Below are positions 18,281 to 26,888 of a stretch of 64,000 bases of DNA, piece after piece. The notes beneath the pieces were generated by a model. The model was not told where the DNA came from and searched no databases. It saw only the letters and a list, made by a program, of their open reading frames with translations. Source of the DNA: Janthinobacterium sp. 67 (lineage in GTDB: Bacteria; Pseudomonadota; Gammaproteobacteria; Burkholderiales; Burkholderiaceae_D). Every line of letters begins with the position of its first letter. Within the stretch, counting starts at the first letter, position 1. The position numbers and the translations under genes were made by a program. Where the stretch lies: the NCBI RefSeq assembly GCF_002797895.1, contig NZ_PGES01000001.1:2852001-2916000 (forward strand), read 5' to 3'.

Positions 18281-19600
18281 TTACTCGGCTGCTTCAGCGT
18301 CAACGTCGTCGGCCGGTTTTTCATCGGCGTAGACTTTTTTCGGCATGACCTTGCGCTCGAACACGGCGGCGAAGAAGCCGTCGGTCTGGTGCAGGTGCGG
18401 CAACAATTTCAGGTAGTCGCCCATTTCCAGGTCGATCTTCTGTTCGGCCAGCACCTTGTTCATCGGCACCAGGGTGAAGTCCGGATGGGCTGCCAGGAAT
18501 TGCTCGGCGATAAAATCGTTTTCTTCGTTCAGGAAGCTGCAGGTGGCGTACACCAGGCGGCCGCCGCCCTTGACCAGGCGCGCCGCGCCGGCCAGGATGG
18601 CTGCCTGCTTGGCTTGCAGCTCGACGATCGAGTTCGGCTGCTGGCGCCATTTCACGTCCGGATTACGGCGCAGGGTGCCCAGGCCGCTGCAGGGGGCATC
18701 GACCAGCACGCGGTCGATCTTGCCGGCCAGGCGCTTGATCTTGGCATCGCGCTCATGCGCGATCTGTACCGGATGCACGTTCGACAGGCCGCTGCGGGCC
18801 ATGCGTGGCTTCAGCTTGGCCAGACGCTTTTCCGACACGTCGAATGCATACAAACGGCCCGTGTTGCGCATCAGCGCGCCCAGCGCAAGGGTCTTGCCGC
18901 CTGCGCCGGCACAGAAATCGACGACCATCTCGCCGCGCTTGGCGCCGACGATCTGCGACAGGATCTGGCTGCCCTCATCTTGCACTTCGATGGCGCCGCT
19001 CTGGAACAGGGGCAGGTTTTGCAATGATGGTTTTTTGATGACGCGCAAGCCCAGCGGCGCATATGGCGTCGGCGTGCTGAGGATAGGCGCTTCGGCCAAG
19101 GCCAGCATCACGTCGTCGCGCGTGGCCTTGAGCGAGTTCACGCGCAAGTCCAGCGGCGCCGGCGCGTTCAGCGCATCGGCCAGCTTCATGGTTTCCGCTT
19201 CGCCGAACTGGGCGATCAGCTTGTCGAACAGCCAGGTCGGCATGTTGGCGCGCATGTTCGCCGGCATCAGGCTGCGGTCGATCTGCGTGATGCGTTCCAG
19301 CCATTCCACTTCTTCTTCCGTCAGGCCGCCCAGCGAATCGGCGCCCACCGCTTCGGCCAGGCCGAGGATGGTCAGGCGGCGCATGGTCGGGCCACTGCCC
19401 GCTTCGGCGAAGTCCGTGAAGAACGATTTGTTGCGCAAGACGGCATAAATGCCTTCGGCGATGGCGCCGCGTTCGCGCGAACCGAGGCGCGGATGGTCGC
19501 GGAAATAGCGCGACAGGGTGGTGTCGGCCGGGGCCGTGAAACGTAAAATTTCGCGCAATACTTCTTCAGCATTGGCAAGTATCGCTGGTGGCAATCTCAT
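18281..19600 (-). CDS. RsmB/NOP2-family RNA m5C methyltransferase
   Basis: SAM-dependent RNA cytosine-5 methyltransferase of 439 residues. The SAM-binding motif DFCAGAGGKT lies at 228-237. The two catalytic cysteines are at 304 (DAPCSGLGTLRRNPDVKW) and 354 (YATCSFLNEEN), the TC/PC pair of the family. The first 60 residues resemble the NusB-like domain of RsmB. True rsmB in this group usually sits near fmt, so this purN-linked copy may be a paralog; hence no symbol. A hairpin GCCACCGC / GCGGTGGC (18243-18270) lies just after the stop. It is followed upstream by purN at 21 bases. Confidence 0.9.
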   Translation of the reverse strand: MRLPPAILANAEEVLREILRFTAPADTTLSRYFRDHPRLGSRERGAIAEGIYAVLRNKSFFTDFAEAGSGPTMRRLTILGLAEAVGADSLGGLTEEEVEWLERITQIDRSLMPANMRANMPTWLFDKLIAQFGEAETMKLADALNAPAPLDLRVNSLKATRDDVMLALAEAPILSTPTPYAPLGLRVIKKPSLQNLPLFQSGAIEVQDEGSQILSQIVGAKRGEMVVDFCAGAGGKTLALGALMRNTGRLYAFDVSEKRLAKLKPRMARSGLSNVHPVQIAHERDAKIKRLAGKIDRVLVDAPCSGLGTLRRNPDVKWRQQPNSIVELQAKQAAILAGAARLVKGGGRLVYATCSFLNEENDFIAEQFLAAHPDFTLVPMNKVLAEQKIDLEMGDYLKLLPHLHQTDGFFAAVFERKVMPKKVYADEKPADDVDAEAAE

Positions 19601-19621
19601 TGTTATTCTTTCTAAAATATT

Positions 19622-20230
19622 TTATTGAGGGTCCACGCGGACCTGGCCATGCTCGACTGACAGTTTATCGTCAATGAACAGGCGGATGGCGCGCGGGTAA
19701 AGCAGATGTTCCTGTACCAGCACGCGCGCCGATAAGCTCTCTTCTGTGTCGCCTGGCAAGACGGGGACTGTCGCACTCGCCACGGCCGGGCCATGATCGA
19801 GCTCGGCAGTCACGAAATGCACGGTCGCGCCGTGTTCCGTGACACCCGCCTCGAGCGCCTGGCGGTGTGTCGCCATGCCCGGGAACAGCGGCAGCAGCGA
19901 CGGGTGGATGTTGAGCATGCGCCCGGCGTAATGCTCGACGAAGGGCGGCGTCAGGATGCGCATGAAACCGGCCAGCACGACCAGGTCGGGGGCGAAGCCG
20001 TCGATCACGGCTTGCAGCGCCGCATCGAACTGTTCTCGGCTGGCATAATCCTTGTTGGCAACGACTGCGGTCGCTATCCCATGTTCCGCGGCAAAAACCA
20101 ATCCCTGGGCGTCGGCCCGGTTACTGATGACGGCGGCAATACGGGCGGGCCATTGCTCGGCTTGCGCCGCGCGCACGACCGCTTCCATGTTGCTGCCGCG
20201 TCCGGAAATGAGGATAACGATATTTTTCAT
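19622..20230 (-). CDS. purN: Phosphoribosylglycinamide formyltransferase
   Basis: Third step of purine synthesis: GAR plus 10-formyl-THF gives FGAR. The protein has 202 residues. The GAR-binding start KNIVILISGRGSNMEAVV, the formyl-folate loop and catalytic region FMRILTPPFV ... LNIHPSLLPLFPG and HFVTAELDHGP are all present. The ATG at 20228-20230 begins exactly at the family N-terminus. It is followed on the same strand by the RNA methyltransferase gene at 21 bases, probably as an operon. Confidence 0.96.
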   Translation of the reverse strand: MKNIVILISGRGSNMEAVVRAAQAEQWPARIAAVISNRADAQGLVFAAEHGIATAVVANKDYASREQFDAALQAVIDGFAPDLVVLAGFMRILTPPFVEHYAGRMLNIHPSLLPLFPGMATHRQALEAGVTEHGATVHFVTAELDHGPAVASATVPVLPGDTEESLSARVLVQEHLLYPRAIRLFIDDKLSVEHGQVRVDPQ

Positions 20231-20386
20231 AGCGCGCATTGTACCCGCTATGGCGATGCGAACCAAGAAAGGCCGACGATATTGTTGCGCCGCAACATGC
20301 TCGCGCAACAAGCGCTTCCACCGGACGAGGCTGCCTTTCAGGCCGGAAAAAGGCTGACTTTACGCTACTACAACGAGAGTAAGTAT

Positions 20387-20785
20387 TTACTCGAAGGAAT
20401 AGAAGACGCGGAACGGGACTTTCTTCTCGGCCCAGTAGTCGGCCGCGTCGCGGAACACGTCGAGCAGGATCTCGCGCGCCTCCTTGTCGAATTTTTGCGT
20501 ATTTGGCAATTGCTCGAGCACGACCAGGAAACCCGTCTGCGTGCCTGCCTTGAACATGGTGTCCGTCAGGCACAGGCGCAGCGCATCGAAATTCTTCGCC
20601 AGGTTTTTCGGAAACAGGAATGCTTCTGCAATAATGCCGATGACTTGTTGTTTGGTCTGTCCAGCGTTGCAATGCGCATATAAAAAGTGCTGCCCGAGAC
20701 GGATCGCCTCGTCTTGTAATTCGGTCACGCGGAAGGCACGGATGGACTGGACAAGGTTGGGCGGCACGGTTAGTAACAAACTCAT
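20387..20785 (-). CDS. Barstar-like protein
   Basis: Protein of 132 residues whose middle and end match the barstar (ribonuclease inhibitor) fold: FLFPKNLAKNFDALRLCLTD (about 57-76) corresponds to the helix that fills the barnase active site, with the conserved N-x-DAL, and FLVVLEQLPN followed by a helix and FRVFYSFE form the remaining strand-helix-strand. No barnase-like ribonuclease gene is adjacent or visible in the window. The role is therefore unknown: it may inhibit an endogenous nuclease or an incoming toxin. Confidence 0.75.
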   Translation of the reverse strand: MSLLLTVPPNLVQSIRAFRVTELQDEAIRLGQHFLYAHCNAGQTKQQVIGIIAEAFLFPKNLAKNFDALRLCLTDTMFKAGTQTGFLVVLEQLPNTQKFDKEAREILLDVFRDAADYWAEKKVPFRVFYSFE

Positions 20786-21186
20786 TTTTCCCTCAAATCG
20801 ACCTGTTATGTATGGATCTCTTCTAGCTGCTCTTCTTATTGCATCCCCGCACGCGGGTCAATGCGCACGCGGTGATTCGATCTGTATCAACTTTTATGCG
20901 ATTCAGTGCGATTTTATATAAGCCATACGCGTATTAGGGTAACGTGTTGTCCTGCATGAATCAACCCGAATATGATGTCAAACGCAAGATTTGTTACAAA
21001 CCGCTGGTTTCAAGTCATTTCAACATCTTGTATCGATTGAAAGTGCATGTTACAGACTGTGGGGCAAGGGGCTTGGGCTGTTACATTTTGTTGCCATGCG
21101 AAACACTTGCCCCGGCCTGGCGGGATTACTATAGTCCCAAGTTGTAAAAAATACCCTGAAAGATTCTCTAGATAACGAGGTTACAA
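20786..21186. other. Intergenic region upstream of the glycine-zipper gene
   Basis: No gene is supported in these 401 bases; short frames lack ribosome binding sites and family character. It holds a start region for two divergent genes, with one recognisable promoter at 21107-21135. Confidence 0.6.
21107..21135 (+). promoter_or_regulatory. Candidate promoter of the glycine-zipper gene
   Basis: TTGCCC (21107-21112) and TATAGT (21130-21135) with a 17-base spacer. The -10 lies inside the imperfect dyad GGGATTACTATAGTCCC (21122-21138), which may bind a regulator. Confidence 0.5.
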
Positions 21187-21699
21187 ATGAACTTGCAAGC
21201 CAAATTGATGATGTCAGCCCTTTGTATCGGTGCATTGCCACTCGCCCAGGCCGCCGACTTTGAAGATTTCGGCAAGGTCGTACGCGTCGTGCCGCAAGTG
21301 GAACAGATCAACCGTCCACGCCAGGAATGCCGTACGGAATACGTGCAAGTCCAGGCCCCGCCGCAACAGCGCAGCGCTGGCGGCTCCATCGTCGGCGGTA
21401 TCGCCGGCGCCCTGCTCGGTAGCCAGGTCGGTGGCGGGAATGGCCGCACGGCCGCGGCCGCTGCGGGCGCGATTGCCGGCGCCGTCGTCGGCGACCGCGT
21501 CGACAACCAGAACAACTACCAGGGCGGCGTGCAGGAACAAGCCGTCAAGCAATGCCGCCAGGTCGACCACTGGGAATCGCGCAACAATGGCTACCAGGTC
21601 ACCTACGACTACCGCGGCCGCAACTACACGAGCATCATGTCCTACGATCCGGGCGAGCGCATCCGCTTGCGCGTATCGATCGAACCCGCTCAGCAGTAA
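21187..21699 (+). CDS. Glycine-zipper 2TM domain protein
   Basis: Envelope protein of 170 residues with a signal peptide (about 1-22, ending ALPLAQA). A Gly/Ala-rich double zipper runs from about 62 to 105 (GGSIVGGIAGALLGSQVGG and AGAIAGAVVGDRVDN), as in the Rickettsia 17-kDa antigen / SlyB-like group. The C-terminal part (about 113-165) has a short cysteine-containing repeat, VTYDYRGRNYTSIM. There is no lipobox. GAGG at 21177-21180 precedes the ATG. Likely periplasmic or outer-membrane associated; molecular role unknown. Confidence 0.8.
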   Translation: MNLQAKLMMSALCIGALPLAQAADFEDFGKVVRVVPQVEQINRPRQECRTEYVQVQAPPQQRSAGGSIVGGIAGALLGSQVGGGNGRTAAAAAGAIAGAVVGDRVDNQNNYQGGVQEQAVKQCRQVDHWESRNNGYQVTYDYRGRNYTSIMSYDPGERIRLRVSIEPAQQ

Positions 21700-21712
21700 C
21701 ACCTGACATAAG

Positions 21713-21830
21713 CTGCTGCGCGTCGGCATAGGCGGCCTGCGATGCTCACCGGCTCGGCGCCCCCGTACTAAGTACGGTTGCGCTTCTCGGCCACCTCTTC
21801 CTTCCGCTCGCGACGCTTCTGTCAGGCGTT
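21713..21830. repeat. Dispersed intergenic repeat, family 2, copy A
   Basis: Shares with 54617-54718 the identical 18-base block GCGGCCTGCGATGCTCAC (21732-21749), then a variable hairpin (here CCGTAC-TAA-GTACGG at 21763-21777), then CGCTTCTCGGCCAC (21781-21794) and TCCGCTCGC (21803-21811). The loop region differs in sequence between copies but keeps a six-base stem. Confidence 0.75.
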
Positions 21831-21845
21831 GTTACTCATTATTAA

Positions 21846-21875
21846 AATGCCGATCCCTAAGGGTCGGCATTTTTT
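21846..21875 (+). terminator. Intrinsic terminator after the glycine-zipper gene
   Basis: Stem AATGCCGA / TCGGCATT (21846-21853, 21864-21871) extended by CCC/GGG, followed by a T run to 21875. TATAAT at 21885-21890, just after, may be the -10 of the next gene. Confidence 0.85.
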
Positions 21876-21913
21876 ATGGCACGCTATAATGCGGCACACT
21901 TTCAGGCCGCCTT

Positions 21914-22702
21914 ATGCTTATCAAACGAAAATCCATCGAACAAGTCGAATCCTCGCGCCCGGCGCGCAAGCCCCGCTATGCCCCTGTCACCCTGTCGGAA
22001 ATGGATGGCGTGCGCTATCTGCATTTCGGCACGGAATGGGTGCAGGGCGCCATGCGCATCCGCAAGCCGGACTGGCCGGAACTCGAATACGCGCAGCAGA
22101 TGATGGCGTGGATGCTGTGGATCGAACAGCCGCAGCGCCTCGCCCAGCTGGGCCTGGGCACGGCCGCGCTGACCAAGTTCTGCTACCGCCAGTTTCCGCA
22201 GGCGCAGGTCGAGGCCATCGAACTGAACCCGTCCGTCATCACCATCTGCGAATCGATGTTCAAGCTGCCGCCCAACGACGAGCGCCTGCACGTGCGCGAG
22301 ATGGACGCGCTCGACTACGTCAACGATGACGCCCACCACGGCACCCTGGACGCCCTGCAGGTGGACCTGTACGACGCCACGGCGCGCGGTCCCGTGCTCG
22401 ACAGCGCCGACTTCTATTCCGCCTGCTGCGCCTGCCTGACGCCGCACGGCATCATGACGGTCAACCTGTTCGGCGACCATCCCAGCTACGCGAAAAACAT
22501 CAAGGCGATGAAGTTTGCGTTTGAACAGGTGATCTGCCTGCCGGAAGTCCATGATGGGAACGTGGTGGCGATCGCGTTCAAGACCAAAGTGGCACTCGAT
22601 ACCGAAGCGCAAGCCGCCCTGCTCGAGCGCGCAAAGCAGATCGTCGCCGAGACCAAGCTGCCCGCCAAATCCTGGGTCAAGGGCATCGTCAGCACCCTGT
22701 AA
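21914..22702 (+). CDS. Spermidine synthase-like methyltransferase-fold protein
   Basis: Cytoplasmic Rossmann-fold protein of 262 residues related to polyamine aminopropyltransferases. The nucleotide-binding stretch QLGLGTAALTKFCYRQFPQAQVEAIELNP (about 77-105, ending in the acidic residue that holds the ribose) and DALDYV are seen. The GG-D-G motif of true SpeE (GGGDG) is replaced by LGLGTA, and the catalytic D region is not clear, so activity on putrescine is doubtful. There is no speD nearby. It is 48 bases before the GspE-like gene. Confidence 0.72.
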   Translation: MLIKRKSIEQVESSRPARKPRYAPVTLSEMDGVRYLHFGTEWVQGAMRIRKPDWPELEYAQQMMAWMLWIEQPQRLAQLGLGTAALTKFCYRQFPQAQVEAIELNPSVITICESMFKLPPNDERLHVREMDALDYVNDDAHHGTLDALQVDLYDATARGPVLDSADFYSACCACLTPHGIMTVNLFGDHPSYAKNIKAMKFAFEQVICLPEVHDGNVVAIAFKTKVALDTEAQAALLERAKQIVAETKLPAKSWVKGIVSTL

Positions 22703-22749
22703 GCGCCGGTTTATCCAGGCAAGGCCGGCAGCCCGGAAAGGCGCCGGCC

Positions 22750-24498
22750 ATGCCCGCTACCCCTCCTCCTCCCCTTGTCAACACGCCTCTGCAACTGCCG
22801 CAACTGCTGGCCTGGCTGCAGGAAGACGGCTTGCTCGACGCGGCGCAAGCGGCCGCCATCGACGCCCAGGCCGCGCTGTTGCCCGCGCCGCCCTTGCATC
22901 CGCTGTGCAGCATTGCCCACGGCGCGCTGACGCTCGACACCCTGTGCGCCTGGCTGGCGCAACGCTCCAGCTTGCCCTATGTGCGCATCGATCCCCTGCA
23001 CATCGATTTCAGCCAGGTGGCCGACGTCATGACGGCCAGCTATGCGGCCCGTTTCAACATCCTGCCCGTGGAAAGCACGCTTGACCGCATCGTCATCGCC
23101 ACGGCCCAGCCGTATGCGCTCGCCTGGCAGGCGCAATTGGGAAACCTGGCGCCGCGCAAGCTGAGCCTCGTCATCGCCAACCCGCTGCACATCGCCGACG
23201 CCATCGCGCAATTTTTCAGCCTGGCCAGTTCCGTCAAGGTGGCCCGGCAAGCGTCCACGCAAGACCTGGCGCTGCGCCAGAATGTCGAGCAGCTGGTGGA
23301 ACTGGGGCGCAACAAGACCAGCGTCGACGCCAACGACCAGCACGTCGTGCGCATCGTCGACTGGCTGTGGCAATACGCGTTTGCCCAGCGCGCTTCCGAC
23401 ATCCATCTGGAACCGAAGCGCGACGCGGGCCTCGTGCGCCTGCGCATCGACGGCCGCCTGCACCAGGCCTATCAATTGCCGCCCGTCGTGCTGCTGGCCA
23501 TGACGGCGCGCATCAAGTTACTCGGACGCATGGACGTGGTGGAAAAGCGCCGTCCGCAAGATGGCCGCATCAAGACGCGCAATGCGCAGGGCCAGGAAGT
23601 CGAACTGCGCCTGTCGACCTTGCCCACGGCCTTCGGAGAAAAACTCGTCATGCGCATCTTCGACCCGGAAGTGGCCGTCAAGAGCCTGGCAGAACTGGGC
23701 TTTCCGCCCGCGGATGCCGAGCGCTGGCGCCAGCTGACGGCGCGCACGCACGGCATCGTGCTGGTGACGGGGCCCACCGGTTCGGGCAAGACCAGCACCC
23801 TGTACAGCACCCTGAAGGCGCTGGCCAGCAGCGAAGTCAATGTGTGCACGGTGGAAGACCCCATCGAAATGGTCGAACCGGCCTTCAACCAGATGCAGGT
23901 GCAGGCCGAACTGTCGTTTGCCGATGGCGTGCGGGCGCTGATGCGGCAAGATCCCGACATCATCATGGTGGGCGAAATCCGCGACCTGGCCACGGCCGAG
24001 ATGGCCATCCAGGCCGCGCTGACGGGCCATTTGGTGCTGTCGACCCTGCACACCAATGACGCCCCGTCCGCCGTCATGCGCCTGCTGGAACTGGGCGTGC
24101 CCGCCTATCTGCTGGAAGCGTGCCTGATCGGCGTGCTGGCGCAGCGATTGCTGCGCTGCCTGTGTCCGGACTGCAAACAGCTGGACGCCGCCCCCGACGC
24201 CGCTGCCTGGCAGCGCCTGACGGGCGGCCAGCTGGAGCGGCCGGCCACCGCGTACCGCCCCGTCGGCTGCGCCCTATGCCGGCACAGCGGTTACCTGGGG
24301 CGCGCCGGCATCTATGAACTGCTGAGCGTGACGGAAACATTCGGCCAGCTGGTCAAGGCCGGCGCCGACCTGCACGCGCTGCGGCGCCAGAGCCTGCTCG
24401 ACGGCATGACGCCGCTGCGCATCGCCGGCGCCCGCAAAATCATCGATGGCACGACCAGCATCGACGAAGTGCAAAAGCTCACGGCTGCCCTGCATTAA
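22750..24498 (+). CDS. GspE/PilB-type secretion ATPase
   Basis: Hexameric ATPase of type II secretion or type IV pilus systems, 582 residues. An N-terminal GspE_N-like region (about 15-160) is followed by the catalytic core: IHLEP and DGRLHQ region (about 218-240), Walker A GPTGSGKTS at 341-349, Asp box VEDPIEM at about 368-374, Walker B DIIMVGEIRD at 403-412, His box HLVLSTLHTNDA. A zinc-binding tetracysteine begins with CPDC (472-475) and continues at CALC. No pseudopilin, platform or secretin gene lies nearby, so it is an orphan ATPase and its partner system is not identifiable here. Confidence 0.9.
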   Translation: MPATPPPPLVNTPLQLPQLLAWLQEDGLLDAAQAAAIDAQAALLPAPPLHPLCSIAHGALTLDTLCAWLAQRSSLPYVRIDPLHIDFSQVADVMTASYAARFNILPVESTLDRIVIATAQPYALAWQAQLGNLAPRKLSLVIANPLHIADAIAQFFSLASSVKVARQASTQDLALRQNVEQLVELGRNKTSVDANDQHVVRIVDWLWQYAFAQRASDIHLEPKRDAGLVRLRIDGRLHQAYQLPPVVLLAMTARIKLLGRMDVVEKRRPQDGRIKTRNAQGQEVELRLSTLPTAFGEKLVMRIFDPEVAVKSLAELGFPPADAERWRQLTARTHGIVLVTGPTGSGKTSTLYSTLKALASSEVNVCTVEDPIEMVEPAFNQMQVQAELSFADGVRALMRQDPDIIMVGEIRDLATAEMAIQAALTGHLVLSTLHTNDAPSAVMRLLELGVPAYLLEACLIGVLAQRLLRCLCPDCKQLDAAPDAAAWQRLTGGQLERPATAYRPVGCALCRHSGYLGRAGIYELLSVTETFGQLVKAGADLHALRRQSLLDGMTPLRIAGARKIIDGTTSIDEVQKLTAALH

Positions 24499-24526
24499 CA
24501 GGCCATCACTTTCTCGCAGGAATGCT

Positions 24527-24554
24527 TTGCATTCTTTTTCAACTGATATATAAT
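24527..24554 (+). promoter_or_regulatory. tRNA-Lys promoter
   Basis: TTGCAT (24527-24532) and a consensus TATAAT (24549-24554) with a 16-base spacer; the tRNA starts 12 bases later after a GC-rich discriminator. Confidence 0.8.
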
Positions 24555-24566
24555 GCGGCCTCTTTC

Positions 24567-24642
24567 GGGTCGTTAGCTCAGCTGGTAGAGCAGCGGACTT
24601 TTAATCCGTTGGTCGCAGGTTCGAATCCCGCACGGCCTACCA
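24567..24642 (+). tRNA. tRNA-Lys (anticodon TTT)
   Basis: 76 bases including an encoded CCA end. Acceptor stem GGGTCGT with ACGGCCT, D arm GCTCAGCTGGTAGAGC, anticodon loop CTTTTAA with anticodon TTT, and T arm GCAGGTTCGAATCCCGC are all present. It has its own promoter and terminator. No integrated element follows it, and no repeat of its 3' end is visible downstream. Confidence 0.97.
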
Positions 24643-24660
24643 CGAATGCGCAGTACTAAA

Positions 24661-24688
24661 AAGCCCATCCTCACGGATGGGCTTTTTT
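24661..24688 (+). terminator. tRNA-Lys intrinsic terminator
   Basis: Stem AAGCCCATCC / GGATGGGCTT (24661-24670, 24675-24684) with loop TCAC, then T run. Confidence 0.92.
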
Positions 24689-24746
24689 CGTTTCCGGCCC
24701 TCGCGGTTATACTGGTTCTTCGTCTTGCCAGCCCTGAAAGAAACGC

Positions 24747-25145
24747 ATGAAACTTGCCGCCACCCTGCTACTTGCCACCGCCTGCCTGTCCGCCCAGGCG
24801 CAGCCGCCCATCGTCCTCGATGGCCAGTACAGCGCGCGCACGGACGAGATGAGTTTGCAGATCATCGGCAACCGCGTCTGCTTCGCACCCGACAAGGCGC
24901 AGTGGGGCCGTTTACCCCGCCCTGCCGCCACGCATGATGCGTGGTTTTGTTTTTCCAACGATGGCGAGGCGCGCCGGCTGCTGCGCGTGCCCGCGCACCA
25001 GGCCGACAATTGCGGCTGGCAGGCGCGTGCCCGCATCATCATCGATACCTATCAACCGTATGTCGAGCAAGGCGACGGCAACGACATGGCGCGCCTGGCC
25101 TCGGTGGTGAAGGTGGCGCAGCCGAACGCCATCGCCTGCGAATAA
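24747..25145 (+). CDS. Small secreted protein of unknown function
   Basis: Product of 132 residues with a clear signal peptide (about 1-19, cut after AQA). The mature part has four cysteines (CFAPDK, FCF, CGW and the penultimate residue), which suggests disulfide bonds in the periplasm. The sequence FDGQYSA-type start (here LDGQYSARTDEM) and VCFAPDKAQWGRLPRP do not point to a family I recognise. It stands alone between tRNA-Lys and a convergent gene. Confidence 0.65.
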   Translation: MKLAATLLLATACLSAQAQPPIVLDGQYSARTDEMSLQIIGNRVCFAPDKAQWGRLPRPAATHDAWFCFSNDGEARRLLRVPAHQADNCGWQARARIIIDTYQPYVEQGDGNDMARLASVVKVAQPNAIACE

Positions 25146-25159
25146 TCAGTTTAGCTCGG

Positions 25160-25663
25160 TCAGTCGAGTTCGTACTCCTGCAGATAGCGGGCAAACAGTT
25201 CCCCATCGGACAACGGACACGCAAACCCCGCGCCCCAGTCGGCCAGCAGCAAACGCTCTTTCAAGGGCAGCAGCAACAGCTCGGGCATGGCGTCGCTGCA
25301 CCACAGGTCGCACACGATGCCCTTGTCGTCCAGGCCGGCAAACAGGGTCTCCGTGTTCTCGCCGCCAAAGGCCAGCACGTTCCTGCATTCCACCCGGTAC
25401 GTGCTGTAGCCCGTGTACACGGCGTCATAGGGCGGCAAGACATCGGCCAGCGCCAGCCGCAGCTGTTCAGCCGTGAGACCCAGCGCGCCCATCTGCGACG
25501 GCGGCGCCTCGGGCACGTACATTTGCGTCCAGCCGGCGCCGCTGCGGTGCGCGTCGGCAAACGCCTCTTGCTCGCCCATCTGCGTCAGACAGTGCTGCAA
25601 ATTATCGAGCGGCAGCAGTTCGATCATGCAAAAATCGTCTTCGTGGTAGTACGCTTCCCGCAT
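25160..25663 (-). CDS. Hypothetical protein
   Basis: Product of 167 residues, no signal peptide or membrane segment, acidic overall. It begins MREAYYHEDDFCMIELLP and ends LFARYLQEYELD. I do not recognise the family. Its start lies three bases after the stop codon of the LprI-domain gene on the same strand, so the two are very likely co-transcribed. The coding pattern (third-position G+C) supports it as a real gene. Confidence 0.7.
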   Translation of the reverse strand: MREAYYHEDDFCMIELLPLDNLQHCLTQMGEQEAFADAHRSGAGWTQMYVPEAPPSQMGALGLTAEQLRLALADVLPPYDAVYTGYSTYRVECRNVLAFGGENTETLFAGLDDKGIVCDLWCSDAMPELLLLPLKERLLLADWGAGFACPLSDGELFARYLQEYELD

Positions 25664-25666
25664 GCT

Positions 25667-26713
25667 TCAATTCTCCAGCAAATCTTGCAGTTGTACATTG
25701 CGCCGCGACGTCAGCATGGCCGCCCAGGTCTCGCTCGTCACGGATGGATAGCGCACGGCGCCAAAGTTCATCCAGGCATCGCGGTAGGCGAGCCACAGGC
25801 GCTGGGTGGCGCGGATGCCATCCTTGCCCACGGCGCCCGCATGGGTTTGCGCCGGCTTTTTCATCAGCTTGCCGTAGATGGCGTTGAGCTCCTTGTCCAG
25901 CGCCGCCGCCTGCTCCTTGGACACGCCGGCCGGCAGCTTGCCCGCTTCATATTCGCGCAAATCGTGGGCCAGCAAATCGAGCTCGGCCGTGCGGGCGGCG
26001 ATGCTCAGGGCGGCGCGCGCCGTGCCGCTCAAGTCCGTTTCATTGGCCGCGCGCGCATCGGCAAACTTGCTTGCCGCCGCCTGCAGTTTTTGCAGCGACG
26101 CTTGCGCCGCGGCAGGCATTGCTTCGCTGACCTTGCCTGTCGCCTGCGTGCGCACTCTTTGTTTCTGGCGCGCATCGATGGTGCTGCACACGCCCATCAT
26201 GTAGCCGCTCGTGATGTCGTCGCACAGGTCGATCATGCCGCGACCGCTGGCATTAATCTGCTGCAAGTGTTCGATGCGGCCCTGCATCTCGGCCGGGGCC
26301 GCATCGATGCTGCATGCATACTTGAGCGCCAGCAACGGGTCTTTTTGCACGCCCTGTCCATTCTGGTACAACATCATCAGGACGGCGCTGTTTTGCGTAG
26401 CCATGGCGCAATGGCGCGCGGGACGCCAGTCAGCCGGCTTGGGCGAGGACATACTCTTGGTATCGTAATACAGGTCCGTTGCCTGGCATTGCTGCAAGGA
26501 TGCCGCGGCGGACGGCGCCGGCAAGTCGGCCGGCGGCGGCGCCGCATCCTTGACCTTCAGGCAACCCGCATACCAGGCCGTGCTTTCCGCGTGACCGACG
26601 CCCATGGCGCTCGTGTTCGGGTAGGGAGCGGGCGCAGCGGCAAAAACCGGGGCAGTCAGCAGGCAGCTCGCGCCCAGCAATATCGTTTTCAATAAAGGTA
26701 GACTAATTTTCAT
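25667..26713 (-). CDS. Secreted protein with LprI-like (DUF1311) C-terminal domain
   Basis: Product of 348 residues with a signal peptide (about 1-25, ending APVFAAA). The middle (about 65-165) has several cysteines and the CSIDAAPAEMQGRIEHLQ segment, reminiscent of Sel1-like repeat context. The C-terminal 90 residues match the LprI lysozyme-inhibitor domain: LDKELNAIYGKLMKK, IRATQRLWLAYRDAWMNFGAVRYP. This domain is found in periplasmic proteins of mixed role, one a lysozyme inhibitor in mycobacteria. Upstream of, and probably in one operon with, the 167-residue hypothetical gene. Confidence 0.75.
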   Translation of the reverse strand: MKISLPLLKTILLGASCLLTAPVFAAAPAPYPNTSAMGVGHAESTAWYAGCLKVKDAAPPPADLPAPSAAASLQQCQATDLYYDTKSMSSPKPADWRPARHCAMATQNSAVLMMLYQNGQGVQKDPLLALKYACSIDAAPAEMQGRIEHLQQINASGRGMIDLCDDITSGYMMGVCSTIDARQKQRVRTQATGKVSEAMPAAAQASLQKLQAAASKFADARAANETDLSGTARAALSIAARTAELDLLAHDLREYEAGKLPAGVSKEQAAALDKELNAIYGKLMKKPAQTHAGAVGKDGIRATQRLWLAYRDAWMNFGAVRYPSVTSETWAAMLTSRRNVQLQDLLEN

Positions 26714-26888
26714 GGTCGGCCCAAGGTCGCGTCAGTAAAAGAACAAGTTTAACTGATCAGCCATGGCGCGCCCGCGCGATATGTTGCCATCCCGCCTGGT
26801 AAGTAACGGTACACAGCCTTGGCAGTGGGGGAAAGCATGGGCAATAATATTGCCCGCTGTACTTTTTTCACTACTCCGGACCACGCCC

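Noticed and set aside
24567..24642. tRNA-Lys as an attachment site for an integrated element
   Set aside because: No integrase nearby and no repeat of the tRNA end downstream; the following genes look native.
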